Shown here piece after piece: positions 42,487-51,303 of a stretch of 64,000 bases of DNA; position 1 is the first letter of the stretch, and each line of letters starts with the position of its first letter. Under the pieces are notes generated by a model. It was not told the origin of the DNA, made no database searches, and was given only the letters and a program-made list of their open reading frames with translations. Location of the stretch: assembly GCA_017405965.1 (NCBI GenBank), contig JAFQZK010000020.1, positions 1 through 64,000 of the forward strand, given 5' to 3'. The translations under genes and the position numbers were made by a program. The DNA comes from Muribaculaceae bacterium. Its GTDB lineage: Bacteria > Bacteroidota > Bacteroidia > Bacteroidales > Muribaculaceae.

Positions 42487-44766
42487 TTATTGAAGTATTT
42501 GTATGATTTTTTGCACATCGACCTCACGTTCCTTGGGGATGATGCCCTGACGCTCGAATTCCTCCAGGTCGTCAAGGAAGGTATCCTTCAGTTCCGTGCG
42601 ATACTGCCTGTAAATGGCCTCGGCCTGGTCGTAGTCGCCCTTGAACAGCAGGCTCGCTGCCAGGTTGGCCCAGATGAACAGCTTGCTGCTGTCGCAGGCC
42701 AGCCCCTCACGGGCATAGTCCATGGCTTTGTCGAATTGTTTCATCAGCAGGGCATGGTTCGACAGGTTGCCCCATGTGCGGGCCACGTCGGCTTGGTAGC
42801 TGTCGGGATCCTCTTGGGCCAGTTGCTTGTTGATGGCCAGTTCCTCCTGGTACATTTTCTCGCTTTCGGCCCATTGCTGACGTCTGTCGAGAATCCTGGC
42901 GATGTTCCTCAGCAGCTTGGCCTCGTCGGGCAGATAGGTCTGCGGCGAAACCGAAGCCAGGTCGCGGTAGATGCCCAGGGCCTCGGTGAACAACTGCTCG
43001 CTCTTGTCGAGTTTCTCTACCTTATACAAGCGAATGGCTTGCTCAAACAGCATTTTGCCCAGTTGGGGCTTGTAGATATATGCTTTGTCTCCAGCCAGCC
43101 AACGATAGACCTCGAGGGCTTGGTCGCAGGCTTCCTCGCCTTCGTCATAGCGCCCGGCGTCATTGTATTGTTTGGCCATGTTGGTCAGGATGACACCCAG
43201 TTGCGGATAATAGAGTTGCGGATCCTCGCCCGCCAAGTCGCGGTAAATCTGCGCGGCCTCTTGCTGCATCTGTTCGCACTCCATGGCACGGATGCCGTAG
43301 CGGTGATACATCGACGACAGGTTGTTGAGCGTGGCGGCGACATTGGGCAGATAGGTCGCGGGATGCGACTCGGCCAGGCGACGGTAGATGCCCAACGCGT
43401 TCTGGTACATCTCCTCGCTGTCGGCCTCATATTGATGCTCGTCGTACAGCAAGCCCAGGTTGCTCAGCACCGACGCGACTTGAGGAATATAGGTGGCGGC
43501 GTCCTCGAGGGCATAGCGCCAATAGATGTCGATGGCCTCGTTGAACAACGCCTCGCTCTGGTCGATATCGGTCGATGAGATGGCGACATTGTTGAGTGTC
43601 GAGGCCACGAACAGGTCATAGGTCTCGGCATCCTCGGCGGCCAGTCGCTTGAAAATGGCCAGGGCTTCGTTATACATGCCCACAGCCTCGGTTTTGCGGC
43701 CCTGTTCCATGAATAGGGTGGCAGCGTTGTTGAGGGCCATGGCCAGCACGCCCTCGTGAGCCGGATCGTCCTTCGCCATGGCTCGGGCCAGGTCCAGCGC
43801 ACGTTGGTTGTAGAGCACTGCCTTGCCCGTCTCGCCACGGTTTTGGAAGTATCGGCTTGCATCAAACTGCCATTGCATGTTTTGCTGGTCTAGGTTGGCG
43901 CGTTTTTCGATATACAGGGAGGCACTGTCGTGCTGGCTCTCGATGACGAATTTCTTGAAGAAGCTGTAGCAGTCTTGGGCCACATCGGCTTTCTCGGACT
44001 GAGTGCCGGCGATGCTCAACTCCAGGTTGGCCTGTCGTTGAGCGATTTCGGCCCTCTCGTTGGCCTGTGCCGCTTCCTGTTCATGAATTTTGGCGATGCG
44101 GCTGTCCACATCACCCTTGCTACGCAGCATTGAGTCGGCCTTGACGAGCTCTCCGTCAAGGATGTAGGCATTCACTTGCTGGTTAAAGGCATCCAATTGG
44201 TCGTAATCCACGTTGGCATAGTGTTCCGCCATGTCGCTGATCAGACGGCCGTTCTTGTCCTGCTCCTTATACAGGGCCTCCAGTGTTTTGCGATATTCTT
44301 CCTGCGTGACCTTGTTCTGTTGTTTGAGCAGTTCCAAGGCTTCTTCCTTGGTGTGCAGGCGTTGTTCCAGCGTGCGCCTCAACTGACGCTCGGTGGTAAG
44401 TTTGTCATCCGCCTTCTGATCGGGAGGCACCATCACGATGATCAGCGGGTTGGACGAATGGTAATAAACCTTCAACAGGATGTCAGGGTCAAGCAGCGCA
44501 TAGCCATTCTTCTTGACCGACTGCAGGCTGTATTTGCTTGACGGAATGGGGATGGAGAAAACGCCGTTTTTGTTGCTTCTCACCGCATTGCTGCCCTTGG
44601 CCTGAATTGTGGCTTCGGCGATTCGTGTGCCGGCGATCACCTTGCCGTCAGCCCCCTTCCGACCCTTGGTCTTCACGTAGCCCGTCTGGGTCTGCGCCAC
44701 AGACGCAAACACACACATCATCGCCACAAGTGTCATCACCAAGACCCGTCTCATCTTTCTCTCCAA
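42487..44766 (-). CDS. Exported TPR protein, first gene of the caspase operon
   Basis: This 759-residue protein (start 44766, or 44754 at MRRVLVM) has a signal peptide and the shared beta-sandwich module (ATIQAKGSNAVRSNKNGVFSIPIP). A coiled coil and helical block (DYDQLDAFNQQVNAYILDGELVKADSMLRSKGD...NLDQQNMQWQFDAS) follow. About nine longer TPRs have the YLPxVAxTLNNLxxLY...EALGIYRxLA pattern. The last 35 residues are a charged tail. It is GC-richer than the other TPR genes and heads the operon with OMP, caspase and three further TPR-type genes. A consensus promoter sits just upstream. Confidence 0.88.
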   Translation of the reverse strand: MERKMRRVLVMTLVAMMCVFASVAQTQTGYVKTKGRKGADGKVIAGTRIAEATIQAKGSNAVRSNKNGVFSIPIPSSKYSLQSVKKNGYALLDPDILLKVYYHSSNPLIIVMVPPDQKADDKLTTERQLRRTLEQRLHTKEEALELLKQQNKVTQEEYRKTLEALYKEQDKNGRLISDMAEHYANVDYDQLDAFNQQVNAYILDGELVKADSMLRSKGDVDSRIAKIHEQEAAQANERAEIAQRQANLELSIAGTQSEKADVAQDCYSFFKKFVIESQHDSASLYIEKRANLDQQNMQWQFDASRYFQNRGETGKAVLYNQRALDLARAMAKDDPAHEGVLAMALNNAATLFMEQGRKTEAVGMYNEALAIFKRLAAEDAETYDLFVASTLNNVAISSTDIDQSEALFNEAIDIYWRYALEDAATYIPQVASVLSNLGLLYDEHQYEADSEEMYQNALGIYRRLAESHPATYLPNVAATLNNLSSMYHRYGIRAMECEQMQQEAAQIYRDLAGEDPQLYYPQLGVILTNMAKQYNDAGRYDEGEEACDQALEVYRWLAGDKAYIYKPQLGKMLFEQAIRLYKVEKLDKSEQLFTEALGIYRDLASVSPQTYLPDEAKLLRNIARILDRRQQWAESEKMYQEELAINKQLAQEDPDSYQADVARTWGNLSNHALLMKQFDKAMDYAREGLACDSSKLFIWANLAASLLFKGDYDQAEAIYRQYRTELKDTFLDDLEEFERQGIIPKEREVDVQKIIQILQ

Positions 44767-44780
44767 TCACTTGAACCCCG

Positions 44781-44811
44781 CAAATTTACAATTTTTTCCG
44801 TTTTTCTCAAA
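44781..44811 (-). promoter_or_regulatory. Consensus promoter of the TPR-OMP-caspase operon
   Basis: On the - strand TTTG (44811-44808), 19 bp, then TAAATTTG (44788-44781). Start predicted near 44775, giving a very short leader. This is the best promoter in the island. Confidence 0.75.
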
Positions 44812-44859
44812 GAAACAGGGATGAATAATCGGCTTTAGCCCTTACCATTGATGGAATAG

Positions 44860-46635
44860 TTATATCCCGCCGTTGTAATTCTGTTGTTGCAGCGATTCTA
44901 CCGCACGTCGGGAGAGGATTGTATCGCTATGGTTTTGCCCGAGTGTCCTCTCACGAATCCTAAGGGCCTCGTTGAAGGAAGTAAGAGCCTCGTTACGGGC
45001 CCCAAGCTTATTCAAGTAGGTTCCCTTGTTGTAGTAGCAGTGAGCTATTCTTATTTGAGTACTCTCTTGATTATCTGTGCCATAGGTGGAGATAGCCTGA
45101 TTGCAGTATTTAAGAGCTTTTTGATACTTCTTTTTTGCTGCTTGAATCTGCCCTATATTGTCATAGGTCGTGCCGAGCAATATGCGCGTACGGACACCTT
45201 CTTGATATTCTCTCTTAAAGATCTTGGCCGCTTTCAGATAGAGCCGTTGAGCTCGGTAATACTTACCCTGGTCGTACAATGAAGCACCGACGTTAAAGAT
45301 GTATTTAGCTGTCTCGAGATGGCGTTTTCCGTATATCTTTTTTGCCGTTTCTAGAGCCGCCTTGTAGTCCTTATGTGCCTCTACAAGGTGATTGCGCTTA
45401 GAATTGATTTTTCCAGACAACTTATGGCATTTAGCATAGATTTCGTGCGGCTTTCCATAGATTTCTGTTGACAGTTTAAGAACTTCATCACAGATTTTTA
45501 GAGCTTTGTCATATTGCCCGGAATACTGATAGAGGAATTCAGCATAATTCATGAGAAGTGAAATATGCTTCTCTTTATCATAGTTTGATTGATTTGCCCA
45601 GTTCACAGCATCCTCGTAGGTGTTGGTTACTCGGGTAATACGTTCATCAATGTTGATGTCGCTATCAGCCATCAGGGTTTTAGTCATCAAGGTTAATGCA
45701 TCAATGTCTTGATGAATGAGATTACGATTCTGTTCAAATTGCTTAATATGGTGTTCAGCATCACGGGCAATATCATCAAGAATGGAATTTGCCTTTTTGA
45801 GCTCACCGCTGTTAAAGGCATCTATCGCACATTTCAATTTGGCATTGACTTGGCTTTGCTGAAAAATGACTATAGTTTTGGCTGTTGCAAAGAGTGCGTG
45901 TTGTAGTTCTGTGAATTCTTCCTTCAATTGGTTGTGATGATTGAGTGTGTCAAAAAGGTCATTTCGCAGTTCCTTATCATCAGGATGCTCTTCGGATTGT
46001 TGCCGAACTGTATCTAATGCAGCAATTGATTCTTGCAATCGGTTGCTCATCTCGACGTAATTCGCATTGCCCATAGCGAAGGACATTTGATCTAAGTGTG
46101 CAATCAGTCTCCCGTCAAGTGTGATTTTGCCGTTTTCGTCAATATTCAGTGAATCCATGCTGGCGTTCTGGTTGTTCACCAGCATCAACTGCATCACAAA
46201 GTGCAACTCCAGCTCTTCACTATTGTCATAACGGCACCAGTAGTGTCTCTTCTCATTGAAAAGTTCATTCTTGAAATTAATCAGTTCTTGTGATTGAATG
46301 TCACCTTGTTTCAGGTTTTTGCAATAGACATAGACTTTGGGGGATGCTTTTTGTTTGAATTCATTGGAGGCCAGATTGAATTCCTCAATCGTGAATTTTC
46401 CTGCCTTGGTGTGAAACAAGGCCAGGAACATATCACTGGTTTTGATATGTTCATTATACTCGCCCTGCTTGGGACTGCAGTTATAGGCGGCATCAAAGTC
46501 CTCCCATTCAAACAGTTTCACACGAATGCCTCGCTTCTCATAGATGTCATCCAAGCGGCGCACGAGATTGCCGAACGCTATACGGTCGAACTTCAATTCT
46601 TCGGAAGAAGCCAGAAAGACCTTTATTCTTTTCAT
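44860..46635 (-). CDS. Cytoplasmic TIR-like/DUF4062-like domain protein with TPRs
   Basis: Start 46635 gives 591 residues beginning MKRIKVFLASSEELKFDR; a longer frame from 46686 would run into the upstream gene. Residues 1-145 form a Rossmann-like domain of the DUF4062/TIR-like kind (FEWEDFDAAYNCSPKQGEYNEHIKTSDMFLALFHTKAGKFTIEEF), common before TPR or NTPase domains in conflict proteins. A helical region (about 180-360) and kinesin-light-chain-type TPRs (about 370-580) follow. No signal peptide or membrane helix is seen. It lies 13 bp after the CHAT-like gene, so the two are probably co-transcribed. Confidence 0.8.
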   Translation of the reverse strand: MKRIKVFLASSEELKFDRIAFGNLVRRLDDIYEKRGIRVKLFEWEDFDAAYNCSPKQGEYNEHIKTSDMFLALFHTKAGKFTIEEFNLASNEFKQKASPKVYVYCKNLKQGDIQSQELINFKNELFNEKRHYWCRYDNSEELELHFVMQLMLVNNQNASMDSLNIDENGKITLDGRLIAHLDQMSFAMGNANYVEMSNRLQESIAALDTVRQQSEEHPDDKELRNDLFDTLNHHNQLKEEFTELQHALFATAKTIVIFQQSQVNAKLKCAIDAFNSGELKKANSILDDIARDAEHHIKQFEQNRNLIHQDIDALTLMTKTLMADSDINIDERITRVTNTYEDAVNWANQSNYDKEKHISLLMNYAEFLYQYSGQYDKALKICDEVLKLSTEIYGKPHEIYAKCHKLSGKINSKRNHLVEAHKDYKAALETAKKIYGKRHLETAKYIFNVGASLYDQGKYYRAQRLYLKAAKIFKREYQEGVRTRILLGTTYDNIGQIQAAKKKYQKALKYCNQAISTYGTDNQESTQIRIAHCYYNKGTYLNKLGARNEALTSFNEALRIRERTLGQNHSDTILSRRAVESLQQQNYNGGI

Positions 46636-46648
46636 AGCGACAATGTGG

Positions 46649-47833
46649 TTATACGTTTTTCTTAAGGAAGGTGAGACAGTCTTCAATGATTCTGAGATCA
46701 GCTTTATAATTGGCTAATATCTCCTTTTTATAGGTTCGGGGAAGCCGTTTTTTAAGCCTAGAGGCCAGTGCTTCAAGTTGAACAATCATCATGGTTTCAG
46801 CTCCAGATGATTCTTGAGTGAGGGTATAGTGATAGAAAGGAATGTTGCGTGTCGAGGAGTTCGATTCCTTTGGTACTTTGGTCATGAACATCCCCTCACC
46901 AATAGCCCCACTGTTGATAGAGATAATCAAACGACCCACAAAGAACAACTGCTTGAAGGATCGATCGACAGATGCTTGGAATGCCGTCGTGCATTCCTCT
47001 CCCTGCCACACGCAGTCAAATCGGGAGTTGCCATCATGCAGCTGTATCAAATCTCGGTCTGGAGAGATGAAGTCGAGTTGCATAGAGATTGTGTCGCCGG
47101 TCTTGATGGGAACCGTGGTCGTCCCCTCTTGAAGATTGTTGTTTGAGTCCAAAAGCAGAGTATTGAATGACAACATGTCGGACTCTTTGTCTTTCCTGAG
47201 TTTGATGATGATTTGGAATGGCTTGGTTTTTCTTACTTGATCAGGGACAAGAATGGATGATTTCCCAGTGCCCAACTTTTGAGATGGTTGCATCGGTATT
47301 TCACCATCAGTATGAAAAGAATGCATTCGCTTGGCTTTCTTGAATACTTTGTTGTAAATCTTAATATAGGAGTCCCTATGCTTGTTTGTCAAGCGTTTGA
47401 TAATTGTCGGATACAGCACCAGATTTAAGAGCAGCCCTACTTCATCGGTCGGCGTCATGACTAGACAGTTAGGGCACCGGTCTTTGATTTCGTCAAATAC
47501 GATGGCTGAATAGCACGATGAGAAATCCAAAACACCGTTGAAGTCTGGTGGAAGGGCAGCAACAAAATCCTCTAGTGATAAAGGTCCATCGGCTAATTCC
47601 AGATTGTTGTTGCTGATGTCATGGTGTGCAATCACAATGACAACGTCATAATTGATGATTTGTGAAAGCGTTTTGGCATTGATGCTCTCAACGACATCGG
47701 CACCAAACGCTCTGGAGTCCCGCACGCAATCAGCGACATTGTCGGCATAGGTTGCGAACTCAGGCGAGTCAGGTAACGATATCAAGAACAACACGCGATC
47801 ACGCCGCGCTTTGGTAACAATAGTCAGTTTCAT
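46649..47833 (-). CDS. CHAT/caspase-like protein with C-terminal beta-sandwich
   Basis: This 394-residue protein has no signal peptide. Residues about 1-170 have the layout of a CHAT/caspase-fold protease: VVIVIAHHD (His70/His71) at the end of a beta strand, LELADGPLSLEDF, then GVLDFSSCYSA with Cys107 after the next strand. The C-terminal part has a beta-sandwich (FQIIIKLRK...GDTISMQLDF...VWQGEECTTAFQASV...GRLIISINSGAIGEGMF) similar in pattern to domains that follow TIR in some bacterial proteins. The end is helical. Its start overlaps the upstream gene by 35 bp, so translation is likely coupled. Protease activity is inferred. Confidence 0.7.
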   Translation of the reverse strand: MKLTIVTKARRDRVLFLISLPDSPEFATYADNVADCVRDSRAFGADVVESINAKTLSQIINYDVVIVIAHHDISNNNLELADGPLSLEDFVAALPPDFNGVLDFSSCYSAIVFDEIKDRCPNCLVMTPTDEVGLLLNLVLYPTIIKRLTNKHRDSYIKIYNKVFKKAKRMHSFHTDGEIPMQPSQKLGTGKSSILVPDQVRKTKPFQIIIKLRKDKESDMLSFNTLLLDSNNNLQEGTTTVPIKTGDTISMQLDFISPDRDLIQLHDGNSRFDCVWQGEECTTAFQASVDRSFKQLFFVGRLIISINSGAIGEGMFMTKVPKESNSSTRNIPFYHYTLTQESSGAETMMIVQLEALASRLKKRLPRTYKKEILANYKADLRIIEDCLTFLKKNV

Positions 47834-50800
47834 TGTATTGTAGGAATATTTGATGTCCTGTTAATTGTGATTTCTTCAGTTCAAAATCTTCTGAGGGAAT
47901 GAACTGATAAAAATTCTCAATGTTCCGGTAAAGTTCGGGGTCCTTGTCAAGATGTTCGTAATAGAACTTGGACAGTCGTTCGAAAAAAGGATTGTGCTTG
48001 AAGAAAGGATATTTCTTGAATATCCCCTTCGAACGGTCAAAGAAGTTGTTAAAAACATTCTTAAATTTTTGTGGGATGGTGATGGAAACCTTTGAGGATT
48101 TGCATCCAGGTTGTAGGGTTGACTCCTCTTGCTGGAAATTATAAGTGATGGTTTTGTCAATATTGTCAAGATTTGAACCCTCAAACTTATAGTCTTTAAG
48201 GTTCCATTCAGATTCTTTTCGAGGAACAATGCAGGTTTTTCCATCAACAGTGATTACATCTTCAGCAGCCGAGTAATGCTGCATCTTGATTTCATGGGTT
48301 TCGTCGGCAGAGTGACTGAAAACGACGTCACGTAGTTGGTCAATGTCTTTAATCTCCACCGGTTGTTTATCAAGCACTATGCTCTTTTTAGTCCAGTAGG
48401 GTTGATTATGCACTCTGATATCAAAACCGCGAGTGTTGCCTTTGGTGGATTTACTTGTTGACTGTTCCAATCTGGTCATATGTGGCCATCTCGGTGATTT
48501 GATGGTGATACTATAGTCGGGAAAGGTTATGGTGTTTTTTTTATGTCGTTTCTTAAACTCACCATGATAATCTCTCAACTGTACTTTAAATGTAGTTGGC
48601 CTTGATGGTCTATAGATTTGTGGAGACAATACCGTCAAACGAGACGGAAGCCTTAAACATTTGGTCTCAGCAATATCTGTCAATGCTTTGAGCTGTTTGC
48701 CGTATTTCGTTGGCAAGGAAAGCAAGAAATTCATTTCACCTTTTGTTACACGTGATGCATTGACATAATTGAAATAATGATCTCCTTGGATATCATGTAG
48801 GGTTTTTAAGATATCTTGATATGTTATAATTTTGTCTGAATATTGACGTATGGTTGGCAAAACAGATAAATAAGAGTCATCAACTAGAGAACTCAGGATA
48901 TAATCAATCTCTTGTTTTCTACTATGAACGTAATCTAACTCACTGTCATAAAGTGGATTGTGGTCAAAGAGGATGCTGGGTGTTATTGGGTCTGGACTTG
49001 ATAAAAGACTATGGATAGTGAATATATCGCTTAGAGGCACAGTCCCAAAATGGGTTTCTAGATCAACGCCATCTAAGTAACAATCCCACAATGTATTCTG
49101 TGCACTCTTCACTAGGTCTTTAGTTGCGTTTCTGTTCAACGTCTCAAATAGAGGCTTTATGAATCCTGTTACTCCAAATTGTGCTGCTTCAATCCTTGGG
49201 GTTCTAGCCTGTGTCACTCTACTCTGAACCACTCCAGAATGTATTAGTTCACTATGTGCCACTCCATGAGTCAATTGAGTAGGAGTCGCTCTAGTCTTAT
49301 TCAGACGAGTCGTTGTCGTTCTGTACCTATATTTTCTTAAATAATCCTGAGCTCTTTGAAGCCGTGAAAGACTTGGATTGTAGTTGTGCCATTTTTTGAC
49401 ACCTTTTACCTTAAACCTTGCTCCACCATAGTTCCATTCTTCATTTGATGAGGAAAATGACGGAGTTTTCAACCAATAGTTATCGTCGGGTATTGGTGTA
49501 TAATCTTCAGTAATGTCGTTTATTTCTATGGTGTCGTTAGCGTAAGCACTATTCCAAAAGTCATAGAAAATCTGACATAATGCGGTATATTGGGCTGTGC
49601 GGAACAACTCAGGCTGGTTAAGATTGGCAAAATAAAGGCTAGCCTGCTTTTCGGCTTCGTTGAGTATGTCAGTTTCAATGCTGTTTTCAGTTTCAAAAGA
49701 CACGGGCAACGAACCTATTTGATTGATGGAATAAAAAGTGGTTGAATCTGATGAATGGAAAATGGAGGTCAGATTATCCAATTCCCAGAAACAGTTAACC
49801 TCTGTATTCTGCAACTCGTTACTCAAGCCATTGCTGAATGGGAAGAATGACGGTGCCGGCAGATTATAATCACAGTCTTGATTGTAATTATTTTCGATCC
49901 AAGATTTCAGTATCTGGTCAGTCATGATGAGCAGATGGCCATATTCTGTATTTTTTAGTTGGTCTGTCATGAAGATGGACGACAGGTGCTTGCCGTTCAC
50001 ATCCACAGCAGTGCTGTCGGGCACAAAAGCCTGTTCAATATCTAAGAAATTAGTCTGAGCCATCAATAAGATGGTTTCGGTTCGAAGTGGAGGACAAATC
50101 GTTACAGGAATTGTCCTCTCCCGGCCAATAATGGCAAGCATGCCTCTTTTGTTGCCCACAGCACCGATAATCATGTCGGTGTCTAAAGCAAATTGGCGTG
50201 CAGACGCTTTGAATAGACTATAGAAGTCAATTGAATCGTTCCAATTGCTTGGGTGCGGGATAAGCCAAACCACGTATCCTGGTTTGACACTTTCAAAAAC
50301 ACAATCGCTTAGCTTCTGATCATAATTCGCCATCAGGAAGCGAAGGCTGCAAGGACCAGTAAGGGTTTTAAATTGAACTTGGTATTCAAAAGCAGCAACT
50401 ATATCGGTGGCCGAAAATGATTGATTCAGCTTGTATTTATAAGGTACAAAGTCAACCCGCTCTGATGAAGAATCTAAATTTCGATAGTTAAGAAGAAGTA
50501 TAGAATCTATTTTGAAGGCATCATCAGAACCGCTTACCGAAAGCTTCTCTTCAAGAGATGATGGGTAATCAATTACGTCTATAAAGTATGTGCTAGATTT
50601 ATAGTCAGTGCTGTAGAGCAGAGAGAACAAATCGGAGGTGAATTGTTTCATGAGGTCTTCGTTCAAATCCAAGTAACCCACAACATCTTTCACCCATCCG
50701 TCATAGCCCAACTTATGTTGTTTGACTGTCATTCTGCCATTATAATGGTTGAACAGTGTAGTGAAGTCTTCCTCGCTGACATCGGGTGAGGGCTCACTGA

Positions 50801-50987
50801 TGATAATCACACTGGCGTTGCCAACCTGCTTGAGGCCAAGCGTTTGATAGGTGTAGGGGTGAGTTTGACGGAACTTGGCCCATGTCTCATCCATAATGTT
50901 GGAAATCCTATCATTATTGACTGCGCTCAAAGCTTCGAAACAAAGCCCAATGGTCAGTAAAAGAAACAGATAATACTTTTTCATCAT
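47799..50987 (-). CDS. Large exported protein of unknown family
   Basis: This 1062-residue protein has a signal peptide (MMKKYYLFLLLTIGLCFEALSA) and no domain I recognise. Its N-terminal ~250 residues alternate helices and strands (SVIIISEPSPDVSEEDFTTLFNHYNG). The middle has an unusual His/Thr/Arg-rich stretch around 590-625 (TQLTHGVAHSELIHSGVVQ), encoded by short imperfect repeats. The C-terminal third is rich in Lys and Phe (FFDRSKGIFKKYPFFKHNPFFERL). It is AT-richer than the flanking regions. It overlaps the CHAT-like gene by 35 bp. It could be a target or sensor for that system; this is speculation. Confidence 0.65.
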   Translation of the reverse strand: MMKKYYLFLLLTIGLCFEALSAVNNDRISNIMDETWAKFRQTHPYTYQTLGLKQVGNASVIIISEPSPDVSEEDFTTLFNHYNGRMTVKQHKLGYDGWVKDVVGYLDLNEDLMKQFTSDLFSLLYSTDYKSSTYFIDVIDYPSSLEEKLSVSGSDDAFKIDSILLLNYRNLDSSSERVDFVPYKYKLNQSFSATDIVAAFEYQVQFKTLTGPCSLRFLMANYDQKLSDCVFESVKPGYVVWLIPHPSNWNDSIDFYSLFKASARQFALDTDMIIGAVGNKRGMLAIIGRERTIPVTICPPLRTETILLMAQTNFLDIEQAFVPDSTAVDVNGKHLSSIFMTDQLKNTEYGHLLIMTDQILKSWIENNYNQDCDYNLPAPSFFPFSNGLSNELQNTEVNCFWELDNLTSIFHSSDSTTFYSINQIGSLPVSFETENSIETDILNEAEKQASLYFANLNQPELFRTAQYTALCQIFYDFWNSAYANDTIEINDITEDYTPIPDDNYWLKTPSFSSSNEEWNYGGARFKVKGVKKWHNYNPSLSRLQRAQDYLRKYRYRTTTTRLNKTRATPTQLTHGVAHSELIHSGVVQSRVTQARTPRIEAAQFGVTGFIKPLFETLNRNATKDLVKSAQNTLWDCYLDGVDLETHFGTVPLSDIFTIHSLLSSPDPITPSILFDHNPLYDSELDYVHSRKQEIDYILSSLVDDSYLSVLPTIRQYSDKIITYQDILKTLHDIQGDHYFNYVNASRVTKGEMNFLLSLPTKYGKQLKALTDIAETKCLRLPSRLTVLSPQIYRPSRPTTFKVQLRDYHGEFKKRHKKNTITFPDYSITIKSPRWPHMTRLEQSTSKSTKGNTRGFDIRVHNQPYWTKKSIVLDKQPVEIKDIDQLRDVVFSHSADETHEIKMQHYSAAEDVITVDGKTCIVPRKESEWNLKDYKFEGSNLDNIDKTITYNFQQEESTLQPGCKSSKVSITIPQKFKNVFNNFFDRSKGIFKKYPFFKHNPFFERLSKFYYEHLDKDPELYRNIENFYQFIPSEDFELKKSQLTGHQIFLQYNETDYCYQSAA

Positions 50988-51303
50988 TATATCAAATTAA
51001 ACCCGTGAAGGGAAAAATATTATGGACAGATAATGCAATAGGTTATGCATATAATTGATTGTCAACGGATTATTGTTTTAGTGGATAATGCAGAAATCAT
51101 CATATGCGCAACGTGTATGCAAATAAACAAAATTAAATTGGGTTATGCAAGTTCTTTGTTGAAAATTGTATAGGAATGGAGAATCGTCGAACTCATTGGG
51201 GTGGGTTCGACGATTCGGGGATGTGTGGTATGATTTTTTCTTGCTCGGATGGCCGGCTAGGGGTAGAGCCATGGTGTGTGGCTCGGCCTCGGGTGGGTGA
51301 GGG
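50988..51303. other. AT-rich gap with one hairpin between the island and the glycan locus
   Basis: No gene is seen. GAATCGTCGAAC (51181-51192) pairs with GTTCGACGATTC (51205-51216), a 12-bp hairpin that may end transcription of the glycan locus, though no clear T run follows on the - strand. A weak -7-like TAATTTTG (51134 to 51127, - strand) might serve the 1062-residue gene. Confidence 0.5.
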
